Source: Ostrinia nubilalis (lineage: Eukaryota > Arthropoda > Insecta > Lepidoptera > Crambidae). Taken from it: a DNA stretch of 64,000 bases. The stretch's first letter is position 1. Each line of letters starts with the position of its first letter. The translations under genes were made by a program, and so were the position numbers. The notes beneath the pieces were generated by a model that saw nothing but the letters and a program-made list of their open reading frames with translations, was not told the origin of the DNA and searched no databases. The stretch lies in NCBI RefSeq assembly GCF_963855985.1, contig NC_087100.1, positions 7,103,001 to 7,167,000 on the forward strand, given 5' to 3'. This document shows, piece after piece, positions 43,217 through 54,204 of this stretch.

Positions 43217-44159
43217 TAAAATATTTGTGAAAATTGTGATGTAATAATACCAAAATATGGTGAGATATTTTTTATTCAATTCAATTGATTTATTTAAATA
43301 TATGACTAATAAAAAAAACTACAATTTTATTCCACATGGTTAATTTTTTTAAGAAAAAAATATTTCATAAAATAGGTCCTACATTGAATACCTACAAAAA
43401 TTTATAAGCAACTGACGTGTTTCTTCCATCTCGCCACCGGCCCGAGTTTATAAAATGCTATAATCAGAGAGTTGGCATAACGTGTATGGTTTTTGGTTTC
43501 GGAATTTTTTTTTATCAAAAGCAAAAACTGTCTTCAAAATATAAACTACCTTTATAAAAGAGTATGGGCTCCAAAGCAGTATAATGTAGCCTCTAAAGAC
43601 CGTATTGGCTATTGGCGATAAACGAACAAGAAATAACAATATCCCTTATACTCAACGCCTTCGACAAAGAACGTTGTGCACGTAGCCGTCGCCGATCGGT
43701 TCTTTTGAAAACGCGTCAACACTGTGAATTACCGTTTAAGTTTTTACCCGACTGCACTAGATAGAGGGTTATGTTTAACAATATCTATCTGTTAAAATTA
43801 GGTCGCTGATGTTAAAGGTTTATCTGAAATAGGTGTGCCTGGTGAACAAAATATGTGACGCAACAATACGTTGATTGGAACTAGGTACGTACTATTTCGT
43901 TAGTAATAGATAACACGTATTATTTTAGTTTTCATATCTCAGTAATTCCAGATATTAATTTAGAACAATAAACCAGAATGGTTTCTATTTTAACCACGTT
44001 TGTAGGCAGTAGTAAGTAACTAACTAATATGATATTCTAGGAAATGGACATGTTTTGAAATCGTGCATCAATTGAGCATGCTTTTCAGCTGTTGGTTTAA
44101 TTTTAGATTCCTTTTCCTCGTAAAATATCAGTAAACCTATAGGCAACTATGTTTATGAG
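43217..44159. other. intergenic, nothing recognised
   Basis: It includes TTTTTACCCGACTGCACTAG at about 43740 (shared with 37756), probably a scrap of an unidentified repeat. Confidence 0.4.
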
Positions 44160-45209
44160 AGAAACCTTTGAGATCATTGATTTTTCTGGTTACAAAATTG
44201 AGAGAAAACTTAAGCGTGAGTGAACCGTCAGCCTACTACGCCTACGCATACGGGTGGCTTCGCTACGGAATTATACTGTGGGGAAATAGTACCGAAGTAA
44301 ACGACCTCTTTATCCTACAAAAAAAATGCATCCGAGTCATTGCAAACATCAAAGACCGTGTGAGTTGTGAACCTTACTTCAAGGAGTATAAAATACTAAC
44401 ATTAGCGTCGATATACATTTTAGAGCAGTGTAAGTTCGTACGAAAGTATCCAAAGTTTACGACAAAAGTAATAGATCAACCACATCGCCGATACGTCCCA
44501 CGTGATAAACATAAACTGACTATCCCGGAATCTAAACTACATTTACATAGTCAGAGCCCAAACGTCATGTCGATTAAAATTTACAATCACTTGTCACAAA
44601 ATATAAAGGCAGAAATCAATGATAAAAAATTTGAACTCCTCCTTAAAAATATGCTATTAGAAAAATGCTATTATAGATTGGAAGATTATTTTAAAGATAA
44701 ACTTTGACATAGTGGTATCTACCCAATTTATACAAATTTTATTAATTTTTATTATTGACATTATACTACAATTCCATGACATTATGCAATTATTTTTAAT
44801 TTTTTTTTTTTTTTTTATTATCTTTGTTTAGACATGAATATTATTATTAAGTGTATGACTGTGTACTCAATATTGTATAATTTTAGCAAACTTCCACGTA
44901 AATTCTATTATATTGAACATACCTATTATTATATAAAATATTGACATTGTAAATTGACATCGTGAACTTGACATCTTTAAAATTATGACATCAAATATTT
45001 CCAGTTAAAATTAAGATTTTTTCAATATAATAGATTCTGAAATTATTAACATTAATATGCATGCCGAATTAATAAATAAATGTTTGTAAAACACAATGTT
45101 GCTGTGCCCAAACCGGGTCTATGTTTGAGACTATACAATATATTGTTTAAGACCTTATGTACAACATAGAATGCAATAAAGATTTTGAATTTGAATTTGA
45201 ATTTGAACC
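44160..45209 (+). mobile_element. 5'-truncated non-LTR retrotransposon (CR1/Jockey-like)
   Basis: The C-terminal end of a reverse-transcriptase ORF is followed by an AT-rich 3' UTR of about 500 bp. It finishes with ATTTTGAATTTGAATTTGAATTTG at about 45186-45207, a (GAATTT)n tail. The same tail is at 21642-21664. Confidence 0.75.
44168..44707 (+). pseudogene. LINE reverse transcriptase, C-terminal fragment
   Basis: From about residue 20 the frame reads AYYAYAYGWLRYGIILWGNS and then LQKKCIRVIANI. This is the well-known region downstream of the RT palm in lepidopteran CR1/Jockey-like elements (consensus character: YGI-WGNS, QK-IR-I). It continues through LTLASIYILEQCKFVRKYP to a conserved-looking tail (MSIKIYNHLSQNIKAEI) and TGA at 44705. 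The last 160 codons are open, so the fragment is not old. The catalytic core and endonuclease are absent. The first methionine is not a real start. Confidence 0.75.
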
Positions 45210-45847
45210 GTAGCGAAAAGCGGCAAGAGGCGAACGGCTATCAAATCATATGAATCACGCTAAAGTCATATCACGTCACATCACGTCACGTAACGCCACA
45301 CCAAGGTCACGATTGCCATTTCAGAGAAACCTAAGAATATGTCTTTAAGGCTACGTTTAGAATGGCACACGTTGACACCCACGTATTTAAAATATTACAC
45401 CGTTTACATCATCGCGCGTTCTCTTGTTCGCGATTTAAAAGGATCTCTTTACACGTGCCGCCCATCTGCCCTACTTTTGGGTACCTAAGTTTAATTATTA
45501 ACAATCCATTTTCGACCTAAACACCTACAACAAATAAAATTCAGGCTAAATTCCCAATAAGTCTGTCCAAACGAAGGGTTTGTGGCCCGCACGCTATACA
45601 GTGACGTCAGACCTCCGTCAGGCAGTAATTGCGATTTACCTCCTACGGGCGACGAAACAAATCAACGAGCTGAATGAGATTGTTTGAGTAATGACTTTGT
45701 GGCTAATGTTTTAGGGAGATTGTTTTGAGTAATCCTTTTTGGTAGGTATTCCTAAAAAGGCCTTTCTGAACGGATCTTGGTAAGCTTATAATCAAAGTGT
45801 ATAGAAAATGTATTTCTAATTTCAGATAGCTACTTATTTGCTACCCG
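45210..45847. other. intergenic, nothing recognised
   Basis: The small direct repeat TCACGTCACATCACGTCACG lies at about 45273. No gene. Confidence 0.4.
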
Positions 45848-45920
45848 AAGCAGTGGTAGGGTTAATACTGGGACGTGTAAAAGTGCTTTTTAAAAACCTA
45901 CTTGCAAAATCATATAAGTT
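45848..45920 (-). repeat. dispersed LINE-3'-end-like repeat, copy 4 (host of the gypsy insertion)
   Basis: GAAGCAGTGGTAGGGTTAATACTGGGACGTG, complement of the other copies. The gypsy element begins directly after it, at AAGTT. Confidence 0.6.
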
Positions 45921-46471
45921 TGTAGGCTACTCATTTATTTATCTAAATGTCAACAATAATAAATAATAGTAAATAATTAACTTAAACTAAAACCTTAAAT
46001 AATAAAATTAAATATAAGTAATTAATATTTACATACAAAACATATTTACACTTATTTACACATTAACACATTTACATTTATTATTTACATTTAAATACAC
46101 ATACATAAATAACATTTCATAAACTACTAATATTTACACACGCGTAGTAGCCAACAAGTCGAATTATAGCTTCGCGCATCTATCGCGCGAAGTAGCTATC
46201 GCGGCGCGGCACAGTGTACTCGCCGCCTGCGAGTGCCGCTTACTACGTCACCGCGCCCGCCCATTGTTCGAGCCGAGCGTTCGGCGATCGTGGCCGAGCG
46301 TGCGCCGCCGCACCTCAAACTAGTCCGAACCTATGCACGACGCGGAGCGCACGCCCTCGCTCGCTCACTATACCTACCGGCTGACGCGACTATCACTCGT
46401 AACTTTGCGTTATTAATTCTTCCTCGCACTCCTTCTATACAAATAAATTAGCGGTACACTCGGCCGCCAAA
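45921..46471 (+). repeat. 5' LTR of the gypsy element
   Basis: 551 bp starting TGTAGGCTAC and ending GGCCGCCAAA. The first 220 bp are AT-rich and the rest is CpG-rich. An imperfect hairpin lies at about 46166-46200 (TAGCTTCGCGC / GCGCGAAGTAGCTA). A polyadenylation signal AATAAA is at 46442-46447. It would carry the promoter. Confidence 0.93.
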
Positions 46472-46472
46472 C

Positions 46473-46483
46473 TGGTGACCCCG
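46473..46483 (+). promoter_or_regulatory. primer-binding site (tRNA-Trp type)
   Basis: TGGTGACCCCG starts 1 bp after the LTR. It is complementary to the CGGGGTCA-CCA 3' end of insect tRNA-Trp. Use of tRNA-Trp is a known trait of the CsRn1 group. Confidence 0.75.
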
Positions 46484-46504
46484 TATTAACACAAAATTGC
46501 AACG

Positions 46505-47356
46505 ATGGAAGAACGTAATGGCGGCGCGTCGAAAGGGCAGCACTCCAGTCAAAGCGATACTAGTGATGTTCATCACGTTGGTGTAAGGAACATCCCATTC
46601 TATCCGGACAAGCCATCGCTATGGTTCTCGATGCTGGAAGGTCAGTTCATTTTGTCTAATATTACGAGCGACACGACAAAGTTTTATCACGCTATTGGCA
46701 TGCTTGACCACCAATATGCTATAGAAGTTGAAGACGTCATTGAGTCACCTCCAAAAACTGACAAATATGACAAATTGAAGAGCGAACTGATAAAACGCCT
46801 ATCAGCATCGAAGGAGCGTAAGGTCAAACAGCTGTTGGACCACGAACAGCTAGGCGATAGAAAGCCTTCCCAATTTCTGCGGCATCTACAACACTTGGCG
46901 GGCCCAAATGTGCCCGAAGACTTCATCCGCACCATCTGGACCAGTAGACTACCTAGCAGCATGCAGACCATCATCGCATCGCAGGCCACTTCATCCCTGG
47001 AAAGCGTAGCTGATCTCGCGGATCGTATCCAGGACATCGTGCCAGCATCCCCGTGCGTAGCATCAACCTCAGCAGGACCGTCATCACACCGTCAAACCAC
47101 TGACGACAAGTTTGACATGATGGCGAAGCAGATTGAGAGGCTGACACAGCAGGTTCACGCGCTTACTACGCATTCCAGCAGATCCAGATCTAATGCCAGG
47201 ACCAGAGACGGCAAAGGTAATCGCAGTCGTAGCAGATCCCAGGCCAGTTACCGCAAATATCCGATATGCTGGTACCACTCGAAGTTTGGCAGCAAAGCTC
47301 ATTCGTGTGTCAAGCCTTGCAACTTCCAAGCGGAAAACGGACAGGGTGGTCGGTAA
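46505..47356 (+). CDS. gag: Gag of the gypsy (CsRn1-type) element
   Basis: Gag packages the element RNA in a cytoplasmic particle. The 283-residue frame starts at an ATG 21 bp after the primer site. Residues about 30-160 look like a retrotransposon capsid (PDKPSLWFSMLEGQFILSNI, KYDKLKSELIKRLSASKERK, DFIRTIWTSRLPSSMQTIIA). Residues about 220-245 are Arg/Ser-rich. The nucleocapsid has CWYHSKFGSKAHSCVKPC at 255-272, a Cys-x2-His-x9-Cys-x3-Cys (CHCC) finger that differs from the usual CCHC and is typical of the CsRn1 group. It ends at TAA 47354-47356. The protease frame continues in the same phase right behind the stop. Confidence 0.9.
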   Translation: MEERNGGASKGQHSSQSDTSDVHHVGVRNIPFYPDKPSLWFSMLEGQFILSNITSDTTKFYHAIGMLDHQYAIEVEDVIESPPKTDKYDKLKSELIKRLSASKERKVKQLLDHEQLGDRKPSQFLRHLQHLAGPNVPEDFIRTIWTSRLPSSMQTIIASQATSSLESVADLADRIQDIVPASPCVASTSAGPSSHRQTTDDKFDMMAKQIERLTQQVHALTTHSSRSRSNARTRDGKGNRSRSRSQASYRKYPICWYHSKFGSKAHSCVKPCNFQAENGQGGR

Positions 47357-49216
47357 TGGCGACGGACGATTAGATACCCTAACAGCCACGGTCGCCTATT
47401 TGTCACCGATCGGAACACCAAAACCCAATTCCTGATTGATACCGGAAGTGATTTGTGCGTGTTTCCCCGTACGGCGTTTAAGGAACGACGAACTAAAACT
47501 GATTACGAACTAAGTGCTGCAAACGGAACTGTAATTCATACGTACGGTTATGCAAGCCTTCGGTTAGATTTGGGCTTGCGTCGGGACTTTGTGTGGCGTT
47601 TTGTTATAGCTGACGTAAATAAAGCTATCATCGGCGTAGACTTTTTAGCATACTATAACCTTGTAGTAGATATAAGAAATAAGAGACTGGTTGATAATAT
47701 TACGTCATTAAATACTTCAGCCGTAGCAGCCGATAGACATAGTGACATCTCGTCTGTTAAAATTTTGACAGGTGATTCCACCTATCACGAAATCCTTAGG
47801 GAATTTCCAGACTTAATTCGACCTGCTGGCTCACCACGCTACACTAAACATCACACAGTCCACCACATACGCACAACTCCTGGTCCACCTGTGGCTAGTA
47901 CACCTCGTCGTTTAGCCCCCGATAAATTAAAAATAGCCAAACAAGAGTTCGACATTATGTTACAAGAGGGCACAGCTAGACCATCTGACAGCCCTTGGTC
48001 AGCTCCACTGCATTTGGCTCCCAAAAAAGACGGCTGGCGTCCCTGCGGTGATTACCGTCGATTGAACGCGCGTACGATCCCTGATGGATATCCGGTAAGG
48101 CACATTCACGACTTTACACATAATCTTTCAGGTTGCAAAATCTTTTCAACCATAGATCTTGTCAAAGCCTATAACCAGATACCTATCAATAAGGACGACA
48201 TTCCCAAAACGGCGATCACAACACCTTTCGGCCTCTACGAATTCCCCTATATGACCTTTGGCTTGCGCAACGCAGGCCAAACTTTTCAGCGTTTCGTAGA
48301 TGAGCTGACACGCGGCATGGACTTCGTTTACCCGTATTTAGATGATTTTTTAATTTCATCCCCTGACCCCTTGTCCCACCAAAACCACCTCAGACAACTT
48401 TTCAAAAAAATGTCCGAATCCGGTATTTTAATAAATACGTCAAAGTGCGTTTTTGGCGCCTCAGAGGTGACGTTTTTAGGGTACAGGATATCGGCAGACG
48501 GCATTAAACCACTCGATACGAAGGTTCAGCCCATTAAAGATTTCCCTAAGCCAGTTACTGTTAAACAGCTTAGGAGGTTCCTCGGCATGATTAATTTTTA
48601 CAGGAGGTTTATTCCCCGTGCAGCAGAAATCCAGGCACCTCTTAATGCTCTTTTAACTGGCTCAGTAAAAGGCAACCATCCCGTCGAGCTGACAGGAGAC
48701 GCGCTAAAAGCTTTTCACGATTGCAAAGACAGTCTCAGCAACGCAACACTATTAGCTTACCCCACCTGTCACGCCAAGTTAGCCGTTACCGCAGATGCGT
48801 CAGATGTGGCAGTAGGCGCTGTTCTTCAGCAGCGAATTGAAGGCGTCTGGCAGCCATTAGCATTTTATTCATGCAAGTTGAGTCCCGCGCAACGTAAATA
48901 CTCCCCATACGACCGCGAACTCCTTGCCATTTACCAGGCAATTAAACATTTTCGCCATATGCTGGAAGCGAGAGATTTCACAATCTACACCGATCACAAG
49001 CCACTCAGCTTTGCCTTTCATACAAGAAAGTCTAGCTGCTCACCGCGACAATATCGTCACTTAGATTTTATCTCGCAATTTTCTACGGATATCCAGCACA
49101 TTTCCGGTAAAGACAACGTTGTCGCGGACACACTTTCGCGTATTGAGGAGATTGAAAGTCCTGTAGATCATGATTCTCTTGCCAAGGCTCAAGACGAAAC
49201 TAGCTCAAAACCATAA
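47357..49216 (+). CDS. pol: Pol part 1: protease, reverse transcriptase, RNase H (gypsy)
   Basis: The frame is open from the codon after the gag TAA, in phase with gag, to TAA at 49214-49216 (619 codons), so it has no ATG of its own at the natural start. The protease has [13 protein letters not shown] (DTG at 47438-47446). RT shows [34 protein letters not shown] and the YLDD box (48335-48346). RNase H shows [35 protein letters not shown] and [12 protein letters not shown], and ends with [17 protein letters not shown]. All catalytic motifs I know for these domains are intact. The protein would arise by stop read-through if the TAA is not simply a mutation. The integrase is cut off by a change of frame near 49195-49214. 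Confidence 0.92.
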   Translation, partial: WRRTIRYPNSHGRLFVTDRNTKTQFLIDTGSDLCVFPRTAFKERRTKTDYELSAANGTVIHTYGYASLRLDLGLRRDFVWRFVIADVNKAIIGVDFLAYYNLVVDIRNKRLVDNITSLNTSAVAADRHSDISSVKILTGDSTYHEILREFPDLIRPAGSPRYTKHHTVHHIRTTPGPPVASTPRRLAPDKLKIAKQEFDIMLQEGTARPSDSPWSAPLHLAPKKDGWRPCGDYRRLNARTIPDGYPVRHIHDFTHNLSGCKIFSTIDLVKAYNQIPINKDDIPKTAITTPFGLYEFPYMTFGLRNAGQTFQRFVDELTRGMDFVYPYLDDFLISSPDPLSHQNHLRQLFKKMSESGILINTSKCVFGASEVTFLGYRISADGIKPLDTKVQPIKDFPKPVTVKQLRRFLGMINFYRRFIPRAAEIQAPLNALLTGSVKGNHPVELTGDALKAFHDCKDSLSNATLLAYPTCHAKLAVTADASDVAVGAVLQQRIEGVWQPLAFYSCKLSPAQRKYSPYDRELLAIYQAIKHFRHMLEARDFTIYTDHKPLSFAFHTRKSSCSPRQYRHLDFISQFSTDIQHISGKDNVVADTLSRIEEIESPVDHDSLAKAQDETSSKP

Positions 49217-50451
49217 TTACAGACGGCACATCACTCCGTTTGGAGAAAATGAAAATCCCAGGAAGTCGATACGAACTGTTCTGTGATGTCAGTACATCGA
49301 CTCCCAGGCCATTCATACCAAAAATTATGCGTCGTCAAGTGTTCGATTGTCTACACTCGTTTAGCCACCCCGGTTGTAACGCCACCGCCAAGCTCGTAGC
49401 TCAAAGATACGTTTGGCCCGGTATACGCAAAGACTGTAGGGAGTGGGCACGAGCTTGTCTGAACTGCCAACGTGCTAAAGTGAACCGACATGTCACACCT
49501 GTAGGTACATTTGAACTGCCACGTGGTAGGTTCAAACATGTCCATATTGATTTGATCGGTCCATTTTCAATTTCTAACGGTTACCGATATTGCCTCACAG
49601 CAGTCGATCGTTTTTCGCGATGGCCTGAGGCGATACCCATAACTGACATCTCGGCTGAAACAGTAGCGAAAGCGTTCATTGAAGTCTGGATCGCACGCTT
49701 CGGTTGCCCAACCATTATTGTGACAGATCGTGGCAGACAGTTTGAGTCCGCATTATTTACATATCTGTCCCAAAAAGTTGGATTTCAGCACCGTAGAACT
49801 ACAGCGTATCATCCAGCCTGTAACGGTCTTGTTGAACATTTTCATCGCCAATTGAAAGCAGCCATAGTTTGTCACGCTAAAAGTAACTGGACAGAGTCGT
49901 TACCGTTGGTACTTTTAGGTATACGTAGCACACTTAAGGAAGATCTTCAAAGTTCACCAGCTGAACTATTATATGGTGAGCCCCTAAGACTTCCCGGAGA
50001 CTTTTTTAATACCTACACAGATGGCACGACTGAAATGACCGACTTTATCGCAAGACTCAAATTATTTGCTCAAAAACTTAAACCTTGTCCAGCCTCACGT
50101 CACAGTTCCGATAAAATATTCGTATTTAAGGACTTAACCACCTGCAGTCATGTATTTTTACGCGATGACACTGTGAGAGGCACCTTACAGCCCGCATACA
50201 CAGGCCCATATAAAGTTTTGGACAGAGGTAATAAAACATTTAAATTAGATGTCAAAGGTAAAACGGTGACAGTAACCATAGAAAGACTTAAACCAGCCTA
50301 TATACTGTCACCCGAAAATAATTTAAATGAGCCGACACCTCTTGCTCAAGATATCATTGCCCATCATAACACCAATGCTAACAATCCGCCAGTAACTAGA
50401 ACCACACGTTCTGGCCGAAAAGTTAGGTTCCCTGATTATTATCGCCCGTAG
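49204..50451 (+). CDS. pol: Pol part 2: integrase (gypsy)
   Basis: This frame is shifted relative to part 1 and overlaps its last 13 bp. The first in-frame ATG is at 49249, but the homologous stretch starts before it ([10 protein letters not shown]). It inserts the cDNA into the genome. It has an HHCC zinc domain (HSFSHPGC ... CLNCQRAK) and a catalytic core with Asp in HIDLIGPF (49549), Asp in VTDRGRQF (49726) and Glu in GLVEHFH (49834), giving D,D35E spacing. His stands where the family usually has Arg after that Glu. It also has a C-terminal GPY/F module ([20 protein letters not shown]). The stop at 50449-50451 is 23 bp from the 3' LTR. As a separate frame it would need frameshifting, or it marks a broken pol. 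Confidence 0.9.
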   Translation, partial: LKTIITDGTSLRLEKMKIPGSRYELFCDVSTSTPRPFIPKIMRRQVFDCLHSFSHPGCNATAKLVAQRYVWPGIRKDCREWARACLNCQRAKVNRHVTPVGTFELPRGRFKHVHIDLIGPFSISNGYRYCLTAVDRFSRWPEAIPITDISAETVAKAFIEVWIARFGCPTIIVTDRGRQFESALFTYLSQKVGFQHRRTTAYHPACNGLVEHFHRQLKAAIVCHAKSNWTESLPLVLLGIRSTLKEDLQSSPAELLYGEPLRLPGDFFNTYTDGTTEMTDFIARLKLFAQKLKPCPASRHSSDKIFVFKDLTTCSHVFLRDDTVRGTLQPAYTGPYKVLDRGNKTFKLDVKGKTVTVTIERLKPAYILSPENNLNEPTPLAQDIIAHHNTNANNPPVTRTTRSGRKVRFPDYYRP

Positions 50452-50459
50452 TGACGGTC

Positions 50460-50474
50460 TCTGGGGGGGTATGA
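50460..50474 (+). promoter_or_regulatory. polypurine-type tract before the 3' LTR
   Basis: TCTGGGGGGGTATGA directly precedes TGTAGG of the 3' LTR, the place of the plus-strand primer. Confidence 0.6.
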
Positions 50475-51026
50475 TGTAGGCTACTCATTTATTTATCTAA
50501 ATGTCAACAATAATAAATAATAGTAAATAATTAACTTAAACTAAAACCTTAAATAATAAAATTAAATATAAGTAATTAATATTTACATACAAAACATATT
50601 TACACTTATTTACACATTAACACATTTACATTTATTATTTACATTTAAATACACATACATAAATAACATTTCATAAACTACTAATATTTACACACGCGTA
50701 GTAGCCAACAAGTCGAATTATAGCTTCGCGCATCTATCGCGCGAAGTAGCTATCGCGGCGCGGCACAGTGTACTCGCCGCCTGCGAGTGCCGCTTACTAC
50801 GTCACCGCGCCCGCCCATTGTTCGAGCCGAGCGTTCGGCGATCGTGGCCGAGCGTGCGCCGCCGCACCTCAAACTAGTCCGAACCTATGCACGACGCGGA
50901 GCGCACGCCGCTCGCTCGCTCACTATACCTACCGGCTGACGCGACTATCACTCGTAACTTTGCGTTATTAATTCTTCCTCGCACTCCTTCTATACAAATA
51001 AATTAGCGGTACACTCGGCCGCCAAA
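50475..51026 (+). repeat. 3' LTR of the gypsy element
   Basis: 552 bp, identical by eye to the 5' LTR apart from one extra G at 50910. AATAAA is at 50997-51002. It is followed by AGTT, the target duplication. Confidence 0.93.
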
Positions 51027-51214
51027 AGTTTTTTACTGTGCGAATAAAGTCTAGGTATATCCGTAGTTTCCAGTCCTTATTAATTACTTATATTACATAT
51101 TATTCCCTTTTTAATGCATCACTGTCTGATACTATTTCTCGTTATCATCACACGTAGATTTGACCAGCAACTGTTAAGTCCAAGATACGGACTACCAGGC
51201 CATACAATGCATCA

Positions 51215-51309
51215 TCATCATCATCATTTCAGCCACAGGACGTCCACTGCCGAACATAGGCATTCCCCAATGATTTCCATATTGCCCGGTTGGTAGCGGC
51301 CTGCATCCA
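51215..51309 (-). mobile_element. 95-bp RTE LINE insertion with 13-bp target duplication
   Basis: TCATCATCATCATTTCAGCC and GACGTCCACTGCCGAACATA lie between ATACAATGCATCA at 51202-51214 and at 51310-51322. It is a fresh-looking 5'-truncated RTE insertion. Confidence 0.8.
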
Positions 51310-51322
51310 ATACAATGCATCA

Positions 51323-53075
51323 TTAGTGCTTTATCATAGTTATATTTTTTTAATGTCTTGTCACAAAGTGGGACCTTAACCAATACGCTGGATGGAGTGA
51401 ACACCAGTCATCTCCAGCAGGTATGAGCAAAGCATTCCCAATAAAAAGGCCACTTTGACGGTTCCATTTAAGTGACATACGAGGTACTATCGTGAGTGAT
51501 CGCTCTACATTCAATCAACCCTTTGGTGATAAATAGACGCGCGTCACTCACCCTGATGGATGGGCTTTTATGCACATAAATCATGTTTACCATCTAAATG
51601 ACAGTTATAAAACTACTTCTGAGAATTGAAAGTATTTTTATCTAAGCTATCTATCTGTAGAAAGGAATGGTGGAAGAATGCTGGTACGAAGCAATACGTC
51701 GAACGTAGTGTTGTGCATTTATAGGAACGTTACGCGGGAACGGGAAAGCTAGAATTTTATTTATTTAAAAATTTACTACATTTATTACAGACCACTAAAA
51801 TATTTTTGTTGCAAAATAACGCCTATCATACTAGGAGATAAATTAAAATTGATATGCGTCTGTGACATGAAAAAACATAATAGCCTACTCTCTTGCTTTT
51901 CTGTTCTCAATGAAAATTGGTAATTTGTTGTACACAAACCCTTTCAAGCGTTAATTTACCTATTAAATAAATCATCCCAACCAACCAAGTACAGTTTTGT
52001 TATATTTCCAAGCAGCCTAAGACGGAACGGCATTGTTTATCTCAGCTCTTAATAAAGATAGCCTAACGGATTTAATTAAACGAAATATTTAAATTAACGA
52101 AGTAACAAAACACCCATTAAAATTCGGCCCAGTTTACTCCCAACCCTATCAACAGAGAATAGTATAATAAATATCGTTAAAAGCCCTTCCAGTTGTAAAC
52201 TTGGCAATTTCGCACTTTTTAACCTTACAAGAGAATGCAATTTGGGCAGAGTGTTGTGCATATTAAAATTGCCGCAAAAAGTGGCCGGGGAGGTCGTTTG
52301 CAAAGGTTTAATAATTATATTGCGACCGTAAAATATTTTCTCCTCTCTTTAGAATTCTTCGTCTGTTATGTTTTTTTTTTTCATTACTGAAAAGATGTCT
52401 TTCATTCAAGAAAAGGCTTATTTAGGTATAATGAAATAGGCTTTACAAGACATTTTAAAATATGGTCTTATCTGGTTCATAGATCTTCAAAGCCCAACTT
52501 GATCTTTTAACTTTATCTGCAGAATTGAATGGTTAAAAATAGCTAAATAAAAATAAGCCTATAAGATTCAACCATTGGATAATGGAGGTAGTGATAACTT
52601 ACAACGTAGTTTGTCTACGTCTCTCCGATGTCGCACCGGCGCCGCGGTGGCGTCACTACAACGTTACAATGTCTGTTTAATTAGACTATCGTAGTTATTA
52701 TACAATTTTGTTTTAATCCCTATTTTATTATTATAAATGCGAAAGTAACTCTGCCTGTCTGTCTACTATGCTTTCACGTCTAAACTGAACTGGATCTAGA
52801 GCATTTTTGATATGACAAGGAAATCTTTTCTGAAACCTGACTTTTCTAACAGTTTAATAGTAATTCCTTTATAATCCACCCATAAAAAATAAATACAATG
52901 TTGCGTGTCCTTAATGTGTCCTATATTTCTGTTTACTCAACGTCTAATTTATTACTTTTGAATAGCCATAAATCGGACATACATTACGCAATGTCATGCA
53001 AATAATTTGTTTAAAAGGTTACCGCTGTTATACTGGCCTCAAAAGTCATTAATGATAATAAGGTTAAAGGAAGTA
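51323..53075. other. intergenic; Helitron 5' scrap at 52730-52770
   Basis: ATTATAAATGCGAAAGTAAC and CTGTCTGTCT at about 52732-52770 are a Helitron 5' piece. A CG-rich patch lies at about 52610-52670. No gene recognised. Confidence 0.4.
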
Positions 53076-53318
53076 GAACACTTATTATCCCGGAAAGGGA
53101 TCGTAGTATTTTTTGTATGAAACTCCTTACTGCAACGCACACCTCTGAAGATCATAGCTGACTCATCAACTCGGAAAAGAATCAACAACCGTCAACCGCG
53201 AGGCGAGGCGTTTAGGTTACGGTGCGGATAAGTGTGCGTTGCACAGTATAGAGTTTCATACAAATAATACTGATTGAGTTGATACGGTTACGATCCCTTT
53301 CAGAGCTGATAAGTGTGC
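53076..53318. mobile_element. about 243-bp inverted-repeat MITE
   Basis: The left AACACTTATTATCCCGGAAAG and the right complement (AGCACACTTATCAGCTCTGA) pair. Both arms also carry GAAAGGGATCGTA, TTTGTATGAAACTC and CAACGCACAC in the same order. Arms are about 80 bp with a CG-rich centre. Confidence 0.65.
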
Positions 53319-54052
53319 TAAATCCTTATAGCTGTCTCACAGAAGTTTAAGCTATTTCACCGTCCGGAATTTTTTACGTGTTGCTATTTAATACAAAAGT
53401 TCAATCTGTGATTTCAGAGATGGTCCCATAGTGAAAGTTATTCATATTCATGGGTAGAACACCCTGTTAGCATTTCCAGACGGTAAAAAAACATCCGATG
53501 TTTCTATTTTCTGTGAACAATACGTACCTATTCCGTAAACTTATTTCCACGTAAGAAACGATAAGACAAAAATGAGCTCTATAACCAAGTTATAAAGAGA
53601 AACCTCATAAATATTTGCCCTTCGAAACACCGCCGTGTAAATCGAGATTACTGAAACCCACATAATTCTTTGCATAATACGAAGCTATAGCATGAATAAG
53701 TGCAGCTATTTTTAAGATAAACCAACATAAAAGCAATTTATGTCAAATGCTGCGAGAATTTTGTGAGTAAAATTGATTCAATGGGGTCTATTCAGCGATG
53801 CAAAATACAATTTCCAAGAAATTATGGAGTTGCGATGAAATTACGATCTTAGATGCTCTCGGATGAAAGGCTTTTGGTTTCCCAATATGTTCTTGGCTTG
53901 TGTCTTTTGAAATGGTAGCAAACAAAAGCCTCCATTTTATAGATATGTTTAAATATGAGGTTAAAGTGTCATGTAGCAACAAAATTAGAAATAACATAAT
54001 TTTATTATCAAGTCAAGACTTCAAACCTCTTCTTCGCTTGTGAAAAACATTA
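53319..54052. other. intergenic, nothing recognised
   Basis: AT-rich. Confidence 0.4.
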
Positions 54053-54171
54053 TCTATACTTATAATAAATCTGTAGAGAGGTCAATTCTGTACATGAAAT
54101 ATATTTTCAAAATAACTATTAGGGGGTGATTAGTGATCGATACTGATGCCAAAAATGCAATCAGTAAAATT

Positions 54172-54204
<33 letters not shown>

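Larger units (their letters stand above)
45921..51026 (+). mobile_element. Ty3/gypsy LTR retrotransposon, CsRn1 type, complete length, young
   Basis: The order is LTR, primer-binding site, gag, protease-RT-RNase H, integrase, polypurine tract, LTR, totalling 5.1 kb. AGTT (or AAGTT) stands on both outer sides, a short target duplication. The two LTRs differ by a single inserted G (50910). A CHCC Gag finger and a tRNA-Trp-type primer site together point to the CsRn1 group, which includes Kabuki of the silkworm. There is no envelope gene: only 23 bp separate the integrase stop from the 3' LTR. The coding region carries an in-frame TAA after gag and a frame change before integrase, so this copy may not make a normal Pol without recoding. 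Confidence 0.93.

Noticed and set aside
37754..43776. TTTTTACCCGACTGCRCYAG repeated at 37756 and 43740
   Set aside because: Shared only over about 35 bp; probably fragments of an unidentified repeat, too little to name.
46687..47389. Antisense open frames across gag (116 and 101 codons)
   Set aside because: Shadows of the gag frame, which has clear capsid and CHCC motifs.
50451..50475. Possible envelope gene making the element an errantivirus-like retrovirus
   Set aside because: Only 23 bp lie between the integrase stop and the 3' LTR; no room for env.
52600..52680. CG-rich patch with a GTAAGT-like donor on the minus strand
   Set aside because: All three frames have stops between the possible splice sites; coding role excluded, and nothing else supports an exon.
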